From: Gonatopus flavifemur
Taxonomy: Eukaryota > Arthropoda > Insecta > Hymenoptera > Dryinidae
NCBI GenBank assembly: GCA_018340375.1
Contig: JAFFJZ010000008.1
Location: 2,852,001-2,916,000 of the forward strand
DNA length: 64,000 nucleotides
Direction: 5' to 3'
Part shown: positions 32,364-44,976 of the stretch, piece by piece
How the letters are laid out: each line of letters starts with the position of its first letter
Position numbering within the stretch: the stretch's first letter is position 1
The notes under the pieces: model-generated
The model's database searches: none
The model's input: the letters and a program-made list of their open reading frames with translations, nothing else
Told to the model about the DNA's origin: nothing
Position numbers and translations under genes: made by a program

Positions 32364-33317
32364 ATGCACAGCGTTACGTCAAATCTAACGATCCCTGAGG
32401 ATGCGTCCAAGACAGTGTCCAAACCGGATCAGACAAAGACACGGGGAATTATTTTGGATCAAGCTGACCCAGCAAAGTCCATTGTACCCGAATTGATCTC
32501 CAAGCCATCGAAAGCACATGGGGACTTTCTAAGTCAAGCGGTGCCAGCCAAGACCATCCCTAAAAACCTATCCAAACCAGCGGTGGAACCTCATGACCCT
32601 AGCAGGCCAGGTTCCGATCGGGACAAATCAACGGTAGTGACAGTAGCCAAGTCGCTACCCTAATTAACAAATATCGAGAAGGTGCCAATCCCTGGGCCAA
32701 GTAAGCAGAGGATCTCGCACACCCGCCCGTCTATCTTCGGAAAGAGATTCCGAGATCTCAGCCTTCAACCAGCATTGACATTGAGTTGTCAAAGCCAGTT
32801 CTCTGGGTGGCAATCGCAACAAAATATTATTTCAAGCAGCAAGAACCTGAAAGAAAAGGTTATTGAGAAGAAAGGACTTCATGAGTTGCTTTACAGTGGT
32901 CCGTCAGCACGAGTATGGCCCAGTCATAAATACTTTTCTATTCGGAGATTTGAAAGTTAGGTAAGATGAAAGAAAATTCAAAAATTTTCATGTTCGGGAC
33001 GTAACACGACACTCCTTCCAACACTGGCAAGACAAATGGAAGCCAAAATCGTAGAACAGAGGACCAGCCTCTTGAAAAATGTTTCAAGCCCGGCTACCCT
33101 TTGGGAAAACTTCTATCCGGAGAAAAATACAGCGCCAAACAGCCGCTTGGAGGTTGCGGAAAAAAGGTTACGGCAAGACCATCGCAGATTACCACTCCTG
33201 CATAAACTAAACCTGGAGGAGATTTGTAATTCGTCCAATCGGACCAGGATGTTGGCTCGGGATTCGAAGGGTAACTTGTGTACAATGTACGCATCAAGGT
33301 GCGAGAGGTCAACCTAG
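32364..33317 (+). pseudogene. Frames downstream of the gypsy pol remnant, unassigned
   Basis: Three plus-strand frames follow the integrase tail: 32364-32663 (rich in SKP/PAK words), 32682-32960 (PIPGPSKQRISHTRPS at its start) and 33036-33317 (with RLEVAEKRLRQDHRRLPLL). Their base use is like the pol remnant and they probably belong to the same element. No known domain was recognised. The last frame ends just before the MITE at 33323. Confidence 0.35.
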
Positions 33318-33322
33318 ACAGG

Positions 33323-33575
33323 ACTCTCTAAATCTGAAAGAGTGAAAAATCGCACGTTTCACTCCACTAAGTGTCAGAAGTGAGCCTGTCCGCTTCGAGT
33401 GGAATTTTCACTCGTTTCGAGTGAAAAATTCACTCTAGCGTCGAAGTGGTTGTGAATTTCTAACCTCAAACCTTAGAATATCACTCCAAAAGAGTGGAAA
33501 TTTCACTCGAAAATTCAGCAGGCTCACTTCTGGCTGGCTAAAGAGTGAAATCTCACTCCAAAGATTTTAGAGAGT
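33323..33575. mobile_element. MITE with ACTCTCTAAA ends and GAGTGAAA words
   Basis: Ends ACTCTCTAAATCTGAAAGAG and the inverse CAAAGATTTTAGAGAGT. The inner arms hold AGAAGTGAGCCTG and CAGGCTCACTTCT. A diverged piece with the same GAGTGGATTTTCACTC words lies at about 45385-45480. Confidence 0.65.
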
Positions 33576-34862
33576 AGTCATCGTGGATCTTCGCTTTGAA
33601 ATTCATTTTTCTTTTAGCTTCCTCAATTTTTTTTTGTCTCTTTCACAAGATGATGTGTTATCAAGGAGTTCCTAGTACCAAAGTACATGCAGTTTATATC
33701 CTAGTGATTCATAACAGTATTTCCTAGTCATAGGTATTTCTTTGAATTTATAAGTCATGTTTTTTCCCAATTTTTCAAATTTGGCGAACAGATCTATAGC
33801 TTCCTCAAACTTTTCCAATGTTTTTTCAATAGATAATTTTCAACTCCCACATTCATTCAGTTTTCATCAACTTTTTCGCGTGATATATATGTTCCAAATT
33901 ATTTGTATTTTATTGTTGTCTTGATTGTATAAACCGTGCTTACCTGTAATTTATCCGTTCATTATGCAATTAGTTTGATATTGCATGTATGCAAAACATT
34001 TATAAATATACATAGAAACTGAAAAAAAATCTCATTCTGTTTAATCCTTTGAATACTTTCATTTTCCAGTACGTTTGATGAAATTCTCTGAATTTCGTGC
34101 TGTGGAATTCCAATTTTTGCATTCAAATTCCAGTGAATGTGCTGGAATATTTCTGCAAATGTACTGCAATTTTCAGTTCAATGCACTAGTTAATGACTTC
34201 CAATGAAATGTGGAATCAGAATATTTTATATGTTTGACTGAATTGACTGGGAATACCATTTATCCTAAAATGATCACTTCAAAAGTTTCATTTCTTCTGT
34301 TGTCCCATTCAAGCTGAATTATATTTCAATTCTTACAAAGCTCTGTTGTTCCGAGATCAGCATGTTGTTCTCGAATTCCAGATAATGCGGAATTCGTGGA
34401 GAACTCAATAAACAATCCGAGTCGAAAAGATCTCTTTCAAGATTATCTAAGATTTAAACAGCTTTCAGATCATTTTGAAAGATATCTTTTCGACATCTCC
34501 TTGTTTCAATATATTTTCTTCCTTACACATCTTCGTTTGTAAATATTTATCGAAGAAGGAGAAAAATCTTATTCAACAACATCTTTTCTTCATCCCATCA
34601 ATATATGTTTGAGAATGAGGATCTGTGAAAGTTTAAATATGTGACAATAAGAGATGCATCATCGGTTACATTCAAAAGAAGAATCATCTGAAAATTAACA
34701 GAATTAAGGATACAGATATTCATTGAAGAATAGAGTAATGGGGAGTATGGATATTGCCGATAATTGTGACATCCAGAAAAATAGGTGGAATCCTAGTAAA
34801 AACAAACTCCAAAAAAGTGAAAAAATAAAGCCATGTACATGAGAATGTAATCAAAACGCACG

Positions 34863-35476
34863 GAAAAAATGGAGAAAAACATACAATAGGATGTATCCTA
34901 TTCGAACAAAAGATGTAAAACCAATGTGAGCTACCAAGTACATATGGTTATTCGCGTGGTATTTCAACGATTTTTAATATATTGTAACTCCAGTGTGTCT
35001 AAACTGTATTCAAAGTAGTTCATTATTTTCCAAAAACATCTTCGTCTCGGAAATATAAAGTAAAATGGAACAACATTTAAATCCATCCATTCTATGTACT
35101 AGAAACAGTACTGAGCTATTTCACTCCAAAAGTGTTGATCGTTTCTGATAGGTTTTGAAAACCATGTTGATGCGGAACACTTGATGTGGCCTATAACGTG
35201 AGTTTCAAGTCTCATATATATTCAAACAATCCTGCTGAGAATATGCGAACAGAAAGTGAGATAATAAAGTCTTCCAGACTTTATACTTGCAAGACGAAGA
35301 TATTTTTGAAGAATAATGAATTACTTCGAATACAGTTTAGACCCACTGGAGTTACAATATATTAAAAATCGTTCAAATACCATGCGCATAATCAAATATA
35401 CTTGTACCTCACATTGATTTGACATCTTTTTTTCAAATGGGATACATCCTATTGTATGTTTTTTCTCAATTTTTAC
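34863..35476. mobile_element. Foldback/MITE with ~200 base arms
   Basis: The left arm (GGAGAAAAACATACAATAGG and on to about 35065) is inverted at 35262-35476 (ending CCTATTGTATGTTTTTTCTC). Both arms contain TAATATATTGTAACTCCAGT or its inverse. The centre is unrelated DNA with no frame. Confidence 0.7.
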
Positions 35477-35479
35477 TAG

Positions 35480-36936
35480 TCGTTACTTTTGATTACATTT
35501 TCATGTACTTGGCGTTATTTTTTTTACTTTTTTGGAGATTTATACTCGATTCGAGCGTACATTATGTTCATATTGAGGAGTTCTTATTTTTTAATCAAAT
35601 GTAATTATTCTTGCAATAAATGTAATCATCCTCATCATAAGCGAATGACACATGTACTAAACAAAATAATACTTGAAACAGCTGTAGTGATGTTTGGAGT
35701 TGTAGTAAGAATCACTTGTTTATTTCAAGCATACCGTTTTCTGGGTGTACAAATTAATGTGGTTCTTGACAACAAGTTGATTTATCCACAGAATTCTTAT
35801 ATATGTTGCTGAATTTTGAATCGTTTATTGAAACGAATTAGGGCTCGAACAACACAATGTTCACTTCTTAGAAACCAAAAATCTTGCAGTACATTCTCAA
35901 AACGATGTTCTCAGTTCCAAGGAGCTGATTTGAGGTGGTTCATCAGATTTAGTGAGCTTGAATTTCCTTTTCGTTTTTATAAACTATCCAAACTTCAAGA
36001 ACATTCTTGAATTTATGTAGACGATTAGATCTCACACTCAGCCAGAAGGCAGTTCTGTGTACAACATCAAATTGAAATGAAATAACGCCGATTCTACTGA
36101 ATTCCCATCCGGTTTCGATATGAAATTGACATCTAAAGCTTTCAATTTCTGACTGGGAAACTCATATTTAATCTTGATCAAAAATGTTATTTCAAATAAC
36201 CGGGACGTTTTCTAAACGCGCAGAAAACCTCTCCTACGTTCTATAAACCTTCCATAAACGTTCCAGTGGCACGTTGTGCTGTCTGGGGAAGATTTCATCA
36301 AATATTTTCTCCGAACTATTCCATCCTCAATAAGGTTTCATACGCCGACATTCTCCAATATTTTAGTTTGCTTATCATACTATGGTACCTCGCACATAAT
36401 CATACATCCACCTTTTTATTTGGATCAGCGTAGGTATACACAGGTCTTTATAAATAGGTTTTCGAGCGAGGTTTCATAAATAGACGATAAGTATGTGTTA
36501 CCGCGGTATCATGATTTTCACTCGATTCACGATCGTTCTCTACAAAAGTAGACACGAAAAGACTGTGTATATTTTCTGTTTTTCTTCTTCTTACACTCAT
36601 CATAAGTATACGAATCTGTTTCATGTTACATAAAAAAACACAGTGACTCATCATTTACAAGGAAAAAGGAATTTTTCATAATATTGGACAGATGTTCAAA
36701 AGAGGAATCAGTTTCTATGGAAAGTATTTCCGATTCCACGATCATATGTTCGAAATAACGTATAAGAGTGCTGGAATTGGAGAGGAGATTTTTTGGTCTG
36801 AAATATACTGAGTTGTTCAGAACGTGTTTGATCATCCACTTCTCCCTCGAACAAAATTTTGGATATCTTTCGTCAAATGACACAAAAATATGCGATTCTT
36901 CAGTATTGTAAAATATCGTCCTGACTGAAGTCTTTT
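35480..36936. other. Gene-free stretch
   Basis: Several open frames of 60-107 codons were read; none showed a known domain or good splice borders. Confidence 0.4.
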
Positions 36937-36937
36937 A

Positions 36938-37196
36938 CACGGAGGGAAATGTGGTTTTCAATACATATTACTGCATTTTGTACTAGATTAGCAGTATAAG
37001 TGAAATTATATAATTTTTATAACACAGTGTGGTGAAAATTCATGCTTTATGATGTGATGTTATGCCAAATTGAACGATTTTTCAAATCATTGAGCACGAA
37101 TTTTTACTACACTGTATTGTAAAAATTACACTATTTCACTTATACTGTGACTCAAGTACAAAATGTAGTGATATTTAGAACATTATTTTTTTCCAT
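36938..37196. mobile_element. MITE with ~100 base arms
   Basis: The left arm (CAGTATAAGTGAAATTATAT, then TTTTTATAACACAGTGTGGT) is inverted at 37095-37196 (ACTGTATTGTAAAAATTACA, CACTTATACTGTGACTC). The outer ends are ACACGGAGGGAAATG and a diverged inverse. Confidence 0.65.
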
Positions 37197-37547
37197 TCAC
37201 AAGTCAAGATTTAGACAAGCGATATTTTAGAATGTCAAAAGAAGATCTTTTGGGAGATGCCTGGAAGAAATCTTATACAATGGTTCCCATCTTCTGGAAG
37301 ACATTTTGAGGAAGATTGCTGAACAATCTCCTTCAAGCTAGCTTTCAAAACACGAAAACTGTTGGATAAAATATATTTAGAAGAATAATTTTTGAATATC
37401 TTAGGAATTTTGCTGGCATACTCAAACTTATTCCAGTTGACTATACTCTAAACATGAAATTATGCCCTTAATATGAAAAATCTTTGATATACTGTGTTGT
37501 TTGAGAGAGAAAAAATCGGAACAAAATTTTTCATCGGTACGATTCAT

Positions 37548-37835
37548 TGGTAAAAAAAATCTCTCTGAATCTCTATATCTGGGGACATTTTCCAGAGAGA
37601 TTCAGAGTAATTTCCGAATGATTTAGAGGAAGTTAGAGACTTGTCAGATAGTGATACATCTTGAATATCTCCAATTTTCTGTGAATCTCTCGGAATGTTT
37701 CTAATAGAGATTTAGAAATTTTCCGAAATCTTTCTGAATTGTTTTTAATTCATTCATTTATTCAGAATTCAAAGCTTCCTCTGAATTTGAGTGAATTTTT
37801 CTGAATTCTTCTGAATTCCTCTGAAAAATACACCG
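37548..37835. repeat. CTCTGAAT-word repeat
   Basis: Short words of the form CTCTGAATNTCTCTGAAT recur many times. They match the words inside the tandem repeat at 38241-38790. Confidence 0.5.
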
Positions 37836-38240
37836 CAAAATTTTTCCTAATTCGTTCCTGTCCAAAATGCTAGACAAAAACAGGCTAAAATGACAAAATC
37901 TGTACAGAAACAGGTAGGAACAAGTCAACTGCACTGAGGAAAGTATACGGTAACGGTTACTAGAGAGAATAGTAATTCGATGACAGATATTCAGAATTGC
38001 GATAAGACCATTGAAGATCAGATTGAATGTGATAAACTGCTCACATCACCATGGAAACGGTAGGTTAACATAAGAACGATCACGAAACCGCGAGTCATCT
38101 CTCAACTCCTATTCTAAAGTCGCGATGAGAACTGGAGCGAATGGTAATCAATCCCATATATTTTTCTCCGTGTGTATCTGTATCTCTTCTAAACTACCTG
38201 AAAGCCCATGCACAGTAAAAAATTTATCGTCATTGTGTGA

Positions 38241-38790
38241 AATCTTGAACGCAAAATTTCACTCAATTTATTCTTCTCTGAATTCCTCTGAATCTCTCTG
38301 AATCTTCCTGAAAAGTTCAATGCACGATTCTTTCTTATATTCACCTGTCTCCGAATGTCTCTGAAACTTGCCACCTTTGAAATTTTCAACCAAAAATTTA
38401 ACCCATATTTCTCTCTGAATCTTCCTAAATTTCTCTGAATCCCTCTAAAAAATCCATCGCCCAATTTTTCATGCTTCACCTTTCTCTGAATCTTTCCAAA
38501 ACTCCCGGAATCCCTCTGAATCTTGGAACAAAACTTTCACTCAATTTACTTCTCTCTGAATTTTCCACCAACTCCTGCGAATCTCTCTGAATCCCTCTGA
38601 AAAGTTCAACGCACAATTTTCCTCAACACATCTGTCTCCAAATCTGTATGAAATCCCCTGAATGCCTCTGAAATCTTGAACCAAAAATCTCATTCAATTT
38701 ATTTTCTTCTTAATGTCCCTGAATTCTTTTAAAAAGTTCGACACATAATTTTTCCAAATCCAACAGTCTTTGAATTCTTTTGTAATTGGA
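38241..38790 (+). repeat. Tandem repeat, ~140 base unit, four copies
   Basis: Units start at 38241, 38381, 38519 and 38671. Each begins AATCTTGAACCAAAAATTTC (with changes), is followed by CTCAATTTATT, a block of CTCTGAATCTCTCTGAAT, and AAAAGTTCAACGCACAAT. Within each unit the CTCTGAAT words form a second, shorter repeat level. Confidence 0.75.
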
Positions 38791-39597
38791 ATTTTCCTGG
38801 CATTCAAGACGTTCTCATTTTGAATTCATAATATTCCTAATTAAAACATATCGATTAGCATAACGAGAACTATCTTAGGGGTCTTTAGGAAGTCTTTATG
38901 AATTCAAATTGATCATTTGTGCTGGTTGGGATCAAAGTCAAATGACTTTATTTTCACGTATTTGCACTCACAGATCTTGATTTGTGGATATGTATTATTG
39001 GGAATGGGAAACAATCTTATTCGACAACATATCCCTCTCATCGATTAGCCAATGGGAATTCATTCTCAAAGCCCCAGGGGCTATCGTTAAGCCAGGAATC
39101 CGTCAATTTATTTATCCCTAACGTAACATGGGTTTTTTATTCCGTCTCACTTTTGTGTGTACGCTTCCGCACCTGACATCGGAATAGAGACTGGAATGCT
39201 AGTTGCTCTGAAAGTATATACATAAAAAGATGAGTGTGAGTAAAATTCGAATGGTGAACTATATGAATGTATGAGACAAAGGGCGTGTGAACCGAGTTCA
39301 CACGCAATGGAATACGACATGACACCGTGTTTTGACCGAGAGGCTCTCGAGCTTCGATCCAAGACACAAGCGTGTTACGCCCGACACACGCAACCAGAGC
39401 TACTCGGAGATGTATCGTGTACTCGTGTGATGTGCCGTAGGATCTCACACTGATCTAACGCGCAAGTGATTTCGTTTACTTGAACGGGTCAGGATTTGGA
39501 AGAATTGGTTTCGAGAAAAATAATAACTGTTTGTTACCTTAATTATCACGATAATGAGTAGTCACAATCACTCGCGAAGACTTAGGTTACTTTTACA

Positions 39598-39843
39598 ATG
39601 ATCTCAGAAACATCTATCTATCGAACGCTCGATCAAATGATCAACCAAAGAATAATCTTTCACTCCCTAGCTGATCACGTACTGGATGATTATCCATTAA
39701 TGGATCATAAGTATCAACTTATTAAATTGACACTGATTACATATTTTAATTTGAGATTGCATCATCAGGCTACTTTGAAAGAAGAAGCTTGTAAACGTGT
39801 ACGTCATCTCAATACTAAATCACCTTTATTCAAACATCAATAA
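39598..39843 (+). pseudogene. C-terminal remnant of a transposase-like protein (possible P/THAP type)
   Basis: The 81-codon frame ends with text like the tail of many insect transposon proteins: HKYQLIKLTLITYFNLRLHH, then a basic stretch, then TKSPLFKHQ and stop, with AATAAA right after. The pattern (LIK, then IRLHH, then LF-x-x-Q at the end) recurs in the C-termini of P-element/THAP-type proteins as I know them. Only this tail was found; no catalytic part is upstream. Confidence 0.4.
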
Positions 39844-40240
39844 ATAACGTTGTTTTACAATATTGGGCAGGATATGATTTCATTATTGTATATCAAAAAA
39901 TTGTTGAAATCGTTTTGTAGATTACTTTTTAATTTATTAGTGTAAATTTTCAATGTTATCTGTAAATAAAATTCAAGTTTGTGAAAACGAATAAATGTGC
40001 ATAGAATTGGGATCATTTCAAGTTTTCACATTGCTAATGTTGGGATTTCTAATTACGACGGATTGGCGCATCCATAAAATTCAATGCTTTTCATCCCATC
40101 AACGGTTCAATCAGCAGTTGAATGTTGAGTTTGTTTAAACTCAATTTCAAAAACCGATTCAAATTTGAATGACATGAGTTTGATTCATCAATTCATGATC
40201 TGATTTAATTGCTTTGCTATTTTACAAGTCGCCTGCATGA

Positions 40241-40260
40241 ATATATATATATATATATAT
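40241..40260. repeat. (AT)10 microsatellite
   Basis: Ten perfect AT units. Confidence 0.9.
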
Positions 40261-40823
40261 TATCACCATACCTATAAATGTATGTATATGTAATGATAAA
40301 TAGGATGGAGATGATCGTTATATTACAGAAAATTGATAATAATGGAAGGTGATATTTTGATCGTATATTATTCCGCAATGTTCCAACGCACGACGAAAAC
40401 AGAATTCTGCGAATTCAAATTTCACGGACAACCAATATGGCAGAACTTATCACTTCATATTCCACCCTTAATGTGCTCTATTCATTGTATAGTTCATGAT
40501 GCTTTTAGCTCGGCAGGAAATCTTAGGGGTAATGCGCGGTCTAGTACTATATGGTCTAAGGACCATAGGATGTTCCATAGGACCATAGTTCCAAGGACCA
40601 TAAGGACTTTCCTATGGACGTTTTATTAAACCTCTTCGAGTCTCATCTTGTTCTAACGTGTGTGAGTGCATGCGTGAGGCGAGCGCCTCCGACTGCACGT
40701 GTACACGTATTATGTGGATTTTATTCTTGAGGTCTTTGATCTCAATAATTAACCTGGTTGAATTAGTCATATACATCGAGGTGTATATTATATGTTATGA
40801 GTTTTATAAAAAATGTGAAATAT

Positions 40824-41065
40824 CCCAGATAGAAAAATGTCTTAATAATGTCATCATAATGGTGACATGCACACCAAGAAATGTTCGCATCATGGTATCA
40901 AGGTGTTTCCGCATAGTGTTATTGGTAGCAAAACGAGATGATGGTACCATAATGAAGACATAATGTTCCCATTTTATGCATCATTGCAATCTGAGCGAAG
41001 TTTATGATAGTATGTGTACGGCACATTATGTTACAAAATATGTAGGGCATGGTTTTCTATCTGGG
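40824..41065. mobile_element. MITE family CCCAGATAGAAAA, copy 2
   Basis: Ends CCCAGATAGAAAA and TTTTCTATCTGGG, with the same interior order as the copy at 29728-29973, and only scattered changes, so the two are close relatives. Confidence 0.85.
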
Positions 41066-41084
41066 GACCACTATTGTTGGTTAC

Positions 41085-41211
41085 ATCGTTATTGGTAGCA
41101 AAACGAGGGGATGGTACCATAATGCATCATTGCAAGCTGAGCGAAGTTTATGATAGTATGTTTACAGCACATTATGTTACAAAATATTTAGAGCATGGTT
41201 TTCTATCTGGG
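41085..41211. mobile_element. MITE family CCCAGATAGAAAA, partial copy
   Basis: It has the right half only (from CATCGTTATTGGTAGC to TTTTCTATCTGGG), starting 20 bases after the full copy ends. It lacks the left terminus and one inner block, so it looks like a partial tandem duplication. Confidence 0.8.
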
Positions 41212-41325
41212 TATGAACCTACGAATGTAAAACTATGAATGTCAGCATTCGGAAACATTCTATATGTATATATACGTTATAAATGAGATTATCATCAAGA
41301 GGATAATGCATATAGCATAACTACA

Positions 41326-41391
41326 CCCTGATGAAAATAGCCGTTGGAAACAAACAGAACCTTTAGTTGAACCTAACAGAATCAATATGAG
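41326..41391. mobile_element. Half of a CCCTGATGAAAATAG hairpin element
   Basis: CCCTGATGAAAATAGCCGTT, then GGAAACAAACAGAACC and CCTAACAGAATCAATATG match one arm of the hairpin at 47237-47373; the other arm is missing. Confidence 0.6.
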
Positions 41392-42516
41392 TAGGGAAAA
41401 GGAGCTCCCACTTCTGGCTACCTGGTGCGTTACTGATTTATAGAAGAACGAGATAGGCTACAAAACCGACATGCTGAAATCCAGATGAAGAGTTATTAGG
41501 CAGAGTACTTCATTTTCCGAAATAACTAAAAGAGTTCTTGTGAAAGATGTCAGAAAGATTTCTGGCGAAAGATATCTTTTTTATGACTTTTTGAAGAAGT
41601 CTTTCACGGATGTGTGGAGAATTATTTTTTAAGATATCCAAAATATGTTTTGACACGAAGTCTTGGGAATGTCTTAAGTAAGAACTCTCTGAGATGTCTC
41701 CAAGAACTGAAATGTGAGATGGAATTCTTCAGATCTTTGACAGATATTTTATAGAAGTTGTCAGATGGATATTTAAAAACTGCGTGCGCGTCATTTTTAG
41801 ACATGATGATGTTCAGACGCTCCAGCTACTGCATTGGTGTGTATTGAGTACATATCTGTCGAGGTTCTGATAGACGGATAGCTTCAATACTATTGTGGTG
41901 TTTGAATAAATAGTATGCAGTATGGATAATTTTGGTGTAGATATCACATGATCCAGTCACTGCACTGGTCTCCATCGAGTGTGTTTTTGAGATGTCTTTG
42001 ATAGAACAGTAAGTGTGGTGTAATTCTGGTATATACACACGCAGAAATTTTCTAGGCAAATTTGGTACCCCTCACAAAAATTTGATATGATATTATCACA
42101 ATATAAATTCAGTTGAATTTTGATAGGTATTATTTCGGTGTATTGTTTGTGGGAAAAATTTTTGCATTTGTCACATACATATTCCCTGGTATCTTCTCAG
42201 TAGAGAGTGAGTGTCAATCCGTTGAGGATTCGGTGTACCTTGCGATGTTGTGAAACGTCACAAAATTCGCGTGGTGGCACGACGCACAAAACCCTTCGGA
42301 AACATGGCGACTTTACGAATGCATGAAAGTTCGAGAGATAGTAAGTGAGTCGTCGCTCGCTCACAGAAGAATCGGGAACACGCACCCTTTCCGTCATATC
42401 ATCCCTGTCATTGTCTAAATCCCTCTCCCTCTTGATTTGTCAAGGTCCTCAGGACTCCCTGGAGGAGACCGCACCACCTAAACCACGAGGAGGGTGACGC
42501 TAAAAAAATCAGTGAA

Positions 42517-42540
42517 CTCTCTCTCTCTCTCTCTCTCTCT
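42517..42540. repeat. (CT)12 microsatellite
   Basis: Twelve CT units. Confidence 0.9.
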
Positions 42541-43074
42541 CCAACCCCAGCTTCGGAGGAGGATTGAAGGATGGTTCTCGTAACACACCATGGACCTCTC
42601 TATATCTCTTTCCAATCGTAGCTTGGGAGAGACATAAAGACGGCATCCATCGTCACATCTTTCCCTACCGCGGGAGGAGGACAAGGACAAGCAACAGTAG
42701 AAAAAGGGCCAATGACGCACCCAGAAACGCACACTCAACCATAATAATGGAAATCTTAGTTGCAACGGAGGGTTCTAACAGAAAGATTGAATCAAGCTCA
42801 TACGGCCAACCCACCAACACCACTGTTGAAGAAAAGAAAGAAATGGTTATCTCAACTGTCACTTCTCATGCGACCGAGCCACGGTGAGCTGAGCTCACTC
42901 AACACTTTGTGAGATTTAGAAGTGGAGCTTGGAAAAAAATCTCTCTCCCACGCTCTACTCATTTTTGGTTTCAGAAGATTCTGAATCGATTGGTCTATAT
43001 TCTACAAAAACAAATGTTTCAATTTCCCATCACAATGGTTACAATAAATGGCACTGTGGATTCCGTCGTTATTT

Positions 43075-43145
43075 GGAAGATTTGCTGATGTGATAGAGGC
43101 TTTGACTCTCACTCGCAGGACCCGGGTTCAATCTAATAAATGACT
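43075..43145 (+). repeat. tRNA-derived SINE-like head
   Basis: TGATAGAGGCTTTGACTCTC, then CGCAGGACCCGGGTTCAATC read like the D-arm end to T-arm of a tRNA, with a box B word (GGGTTCAATC). The acceptor stem is lost. A SINE or tRNA relic is the likely source. Confidence 0.4.
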
Positions 43146-44414
43146 TTCAATGCAGGCTTTCTTTTATCCAAAGTCATTAGAGCCAAGCTCATCCAACATT
43201 TGTAGAAATAAACTCTGAGGGAATTTCTGTCAACCCAAATTAACATTTGGTCCATTTTTGATTATATGTGATTATTACATTTTCGTCCGTACAGAATATC
43301 CCTGCAATGATTTTAGCCATGCTTCAAAATGTTTCGAGAATGTTACTTCAATGATTTCAGCAATATTCCAGAGAACTCCCAGAATGTTACAAAGATGGTG
43401 ACATGAGACATCCTGAAGATATTCTGACAATCTTTTTGAGACATTCTCTAGAAGATTGCACGTTCCAAATGTAACAAAATCACGATTCAAAATTGTAACC
43501 CCGGACTGGTTGTGTATTAATGTTTGGATAAAAAATTTCTTCAGCCCTCAAATCATCAAGGATTTTAATCATTCATAATCATGTTAGTGACATAACAATA
43601 TAATTTCGAATAGAATAAATTGAGAAACATATTCCTTCAGTCGATAGCGAGCATCGTTAACCCCGTTAATGTATGTAAGTGGAGGAAAAAAAATTCTTAG
43701 AAAACCGAGAATAAATATTGGAAAAAGATGAAAGCAAAGGGGGAAAGAAGATAGCCTAGATGCCCATCCCAGTGGGCAACCGAAATATTAGAACAAACCC
43801 ACGCATGTAATACAATCCCGATGGTGAAGGTAACCAAATTTAGCATGTGACTAACAGACGCCCTCGAGACACTTGCACATTGGATGACTCAGTCAAAACG
43901 AGCGAGATGAAGAAGATGAAAAGAGCATCGCGCAATGAACGATATAACCCCTAGATATTGCGTATAATATATACGTTTCCGTAATAATGGATTGAAATTA
44001 TTCGAGTACTCAAAACTATAAAATCGCTCAAATTTAAAATGGAATCAAGAGGGTCCGAATATCTCATTCATATTCTCACTTTTGCGTTACATTTTTGAGA
44101 TATCCCCTCTTATGTATTCATTTGAAACAACTCAACGCATCTCGAGAGTTTCATTCGAGAACGACTGAAGCCTCTCAAACGAAAAGTTCAACAACCTGTT
44201 GAAATGTATCGAACATTTGTACAGTATTCCTCTCCTGATGACACGTGCATGTGGGAGAGCACCCTTGCGTAATATCAGTTCAAATATATTTTTTCAAGCT
44301 CTAAAATAACTATAGTTCGGAAAAGTGATTTGAGTGAATATCAAAATTAGCAATACGTGAGGTGGAATTATTTTTTGTTGAGAATTGTGATTATGAATGG
44401 GAATGAATATTTTA

Positions 44415-44976
44415 TATACTAGGTGATTCGGAATCGGAATGGAGTAAAAAAATCAGAATATCTTGGAAGGACACTGTTAAAAAAAACTAACACTGCATTG
44501 ATGGACCCATATACACGCCAGAAAGTGGTCACGGGACGTCAAATTCTAACAGTGTACTGTATCTTTGACATCTAAATCCAACATCATTCTCTGAGTCAGA
44601 TCACGGGACATCCCTGAGGAAGAATAAAAGTAATTGAACTTCCTTCGTTGTGGAGTTATAGCGATTTTTAATTTTTTGTATGCATAGTCAATCAGAATTC
44701 AACAATTCCAAATTACTATAACTCTGCAACGAGAAACGACAAATCAGTTTTGTTTGTTTCCAGGGATATCCCGTAATCTGGCTGCGAGAATGGTATTGGA
44801 TGCAAATGTCCAAGATATAGTATTTCCGAGTTATTTGGATTTTTCAAAAAATTAAAAAATGCTCATATCTCCGAATTTAAGGGTCAGATCAAAATATTCC
44901 AGACCAAAATCGTTTCTGAATTCCATCAAGAATTGCTTCAAAAAAAGTGTACGGCAATTTCGTATCACCCAGTATA
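44415..44976. mobile_element. MITE with TATACTRGGTGATWCGRAAT ends
   Basis: The left end TATACTAGGTGATTCGGAAT and the right end ATTTCGTATCACCCAGTATA are inverted copies with a few changes. The 560-base interior has self-complementary words but no transposase. Confidence 0.6.

Larger units (their letters stand above)
41400..44414. other. Gene-free stretch with a CpG-richer zone
   Basis: 42190-42900 is richer in CpG than its surroundings and contains a (CT)12 tract (42517-42540). It could be a promoter or 5' exon of an unseen gene, but no coding exon was found. 43060-43140 is tRNA-like (listed separately). Confidence 0.3.

Noticed and set aside
38189..38479. 96-codon minus-strand ORF with repeated FREIQRN words
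   Set aside because: It is the translation of the tandem repeat at 38241-38790.
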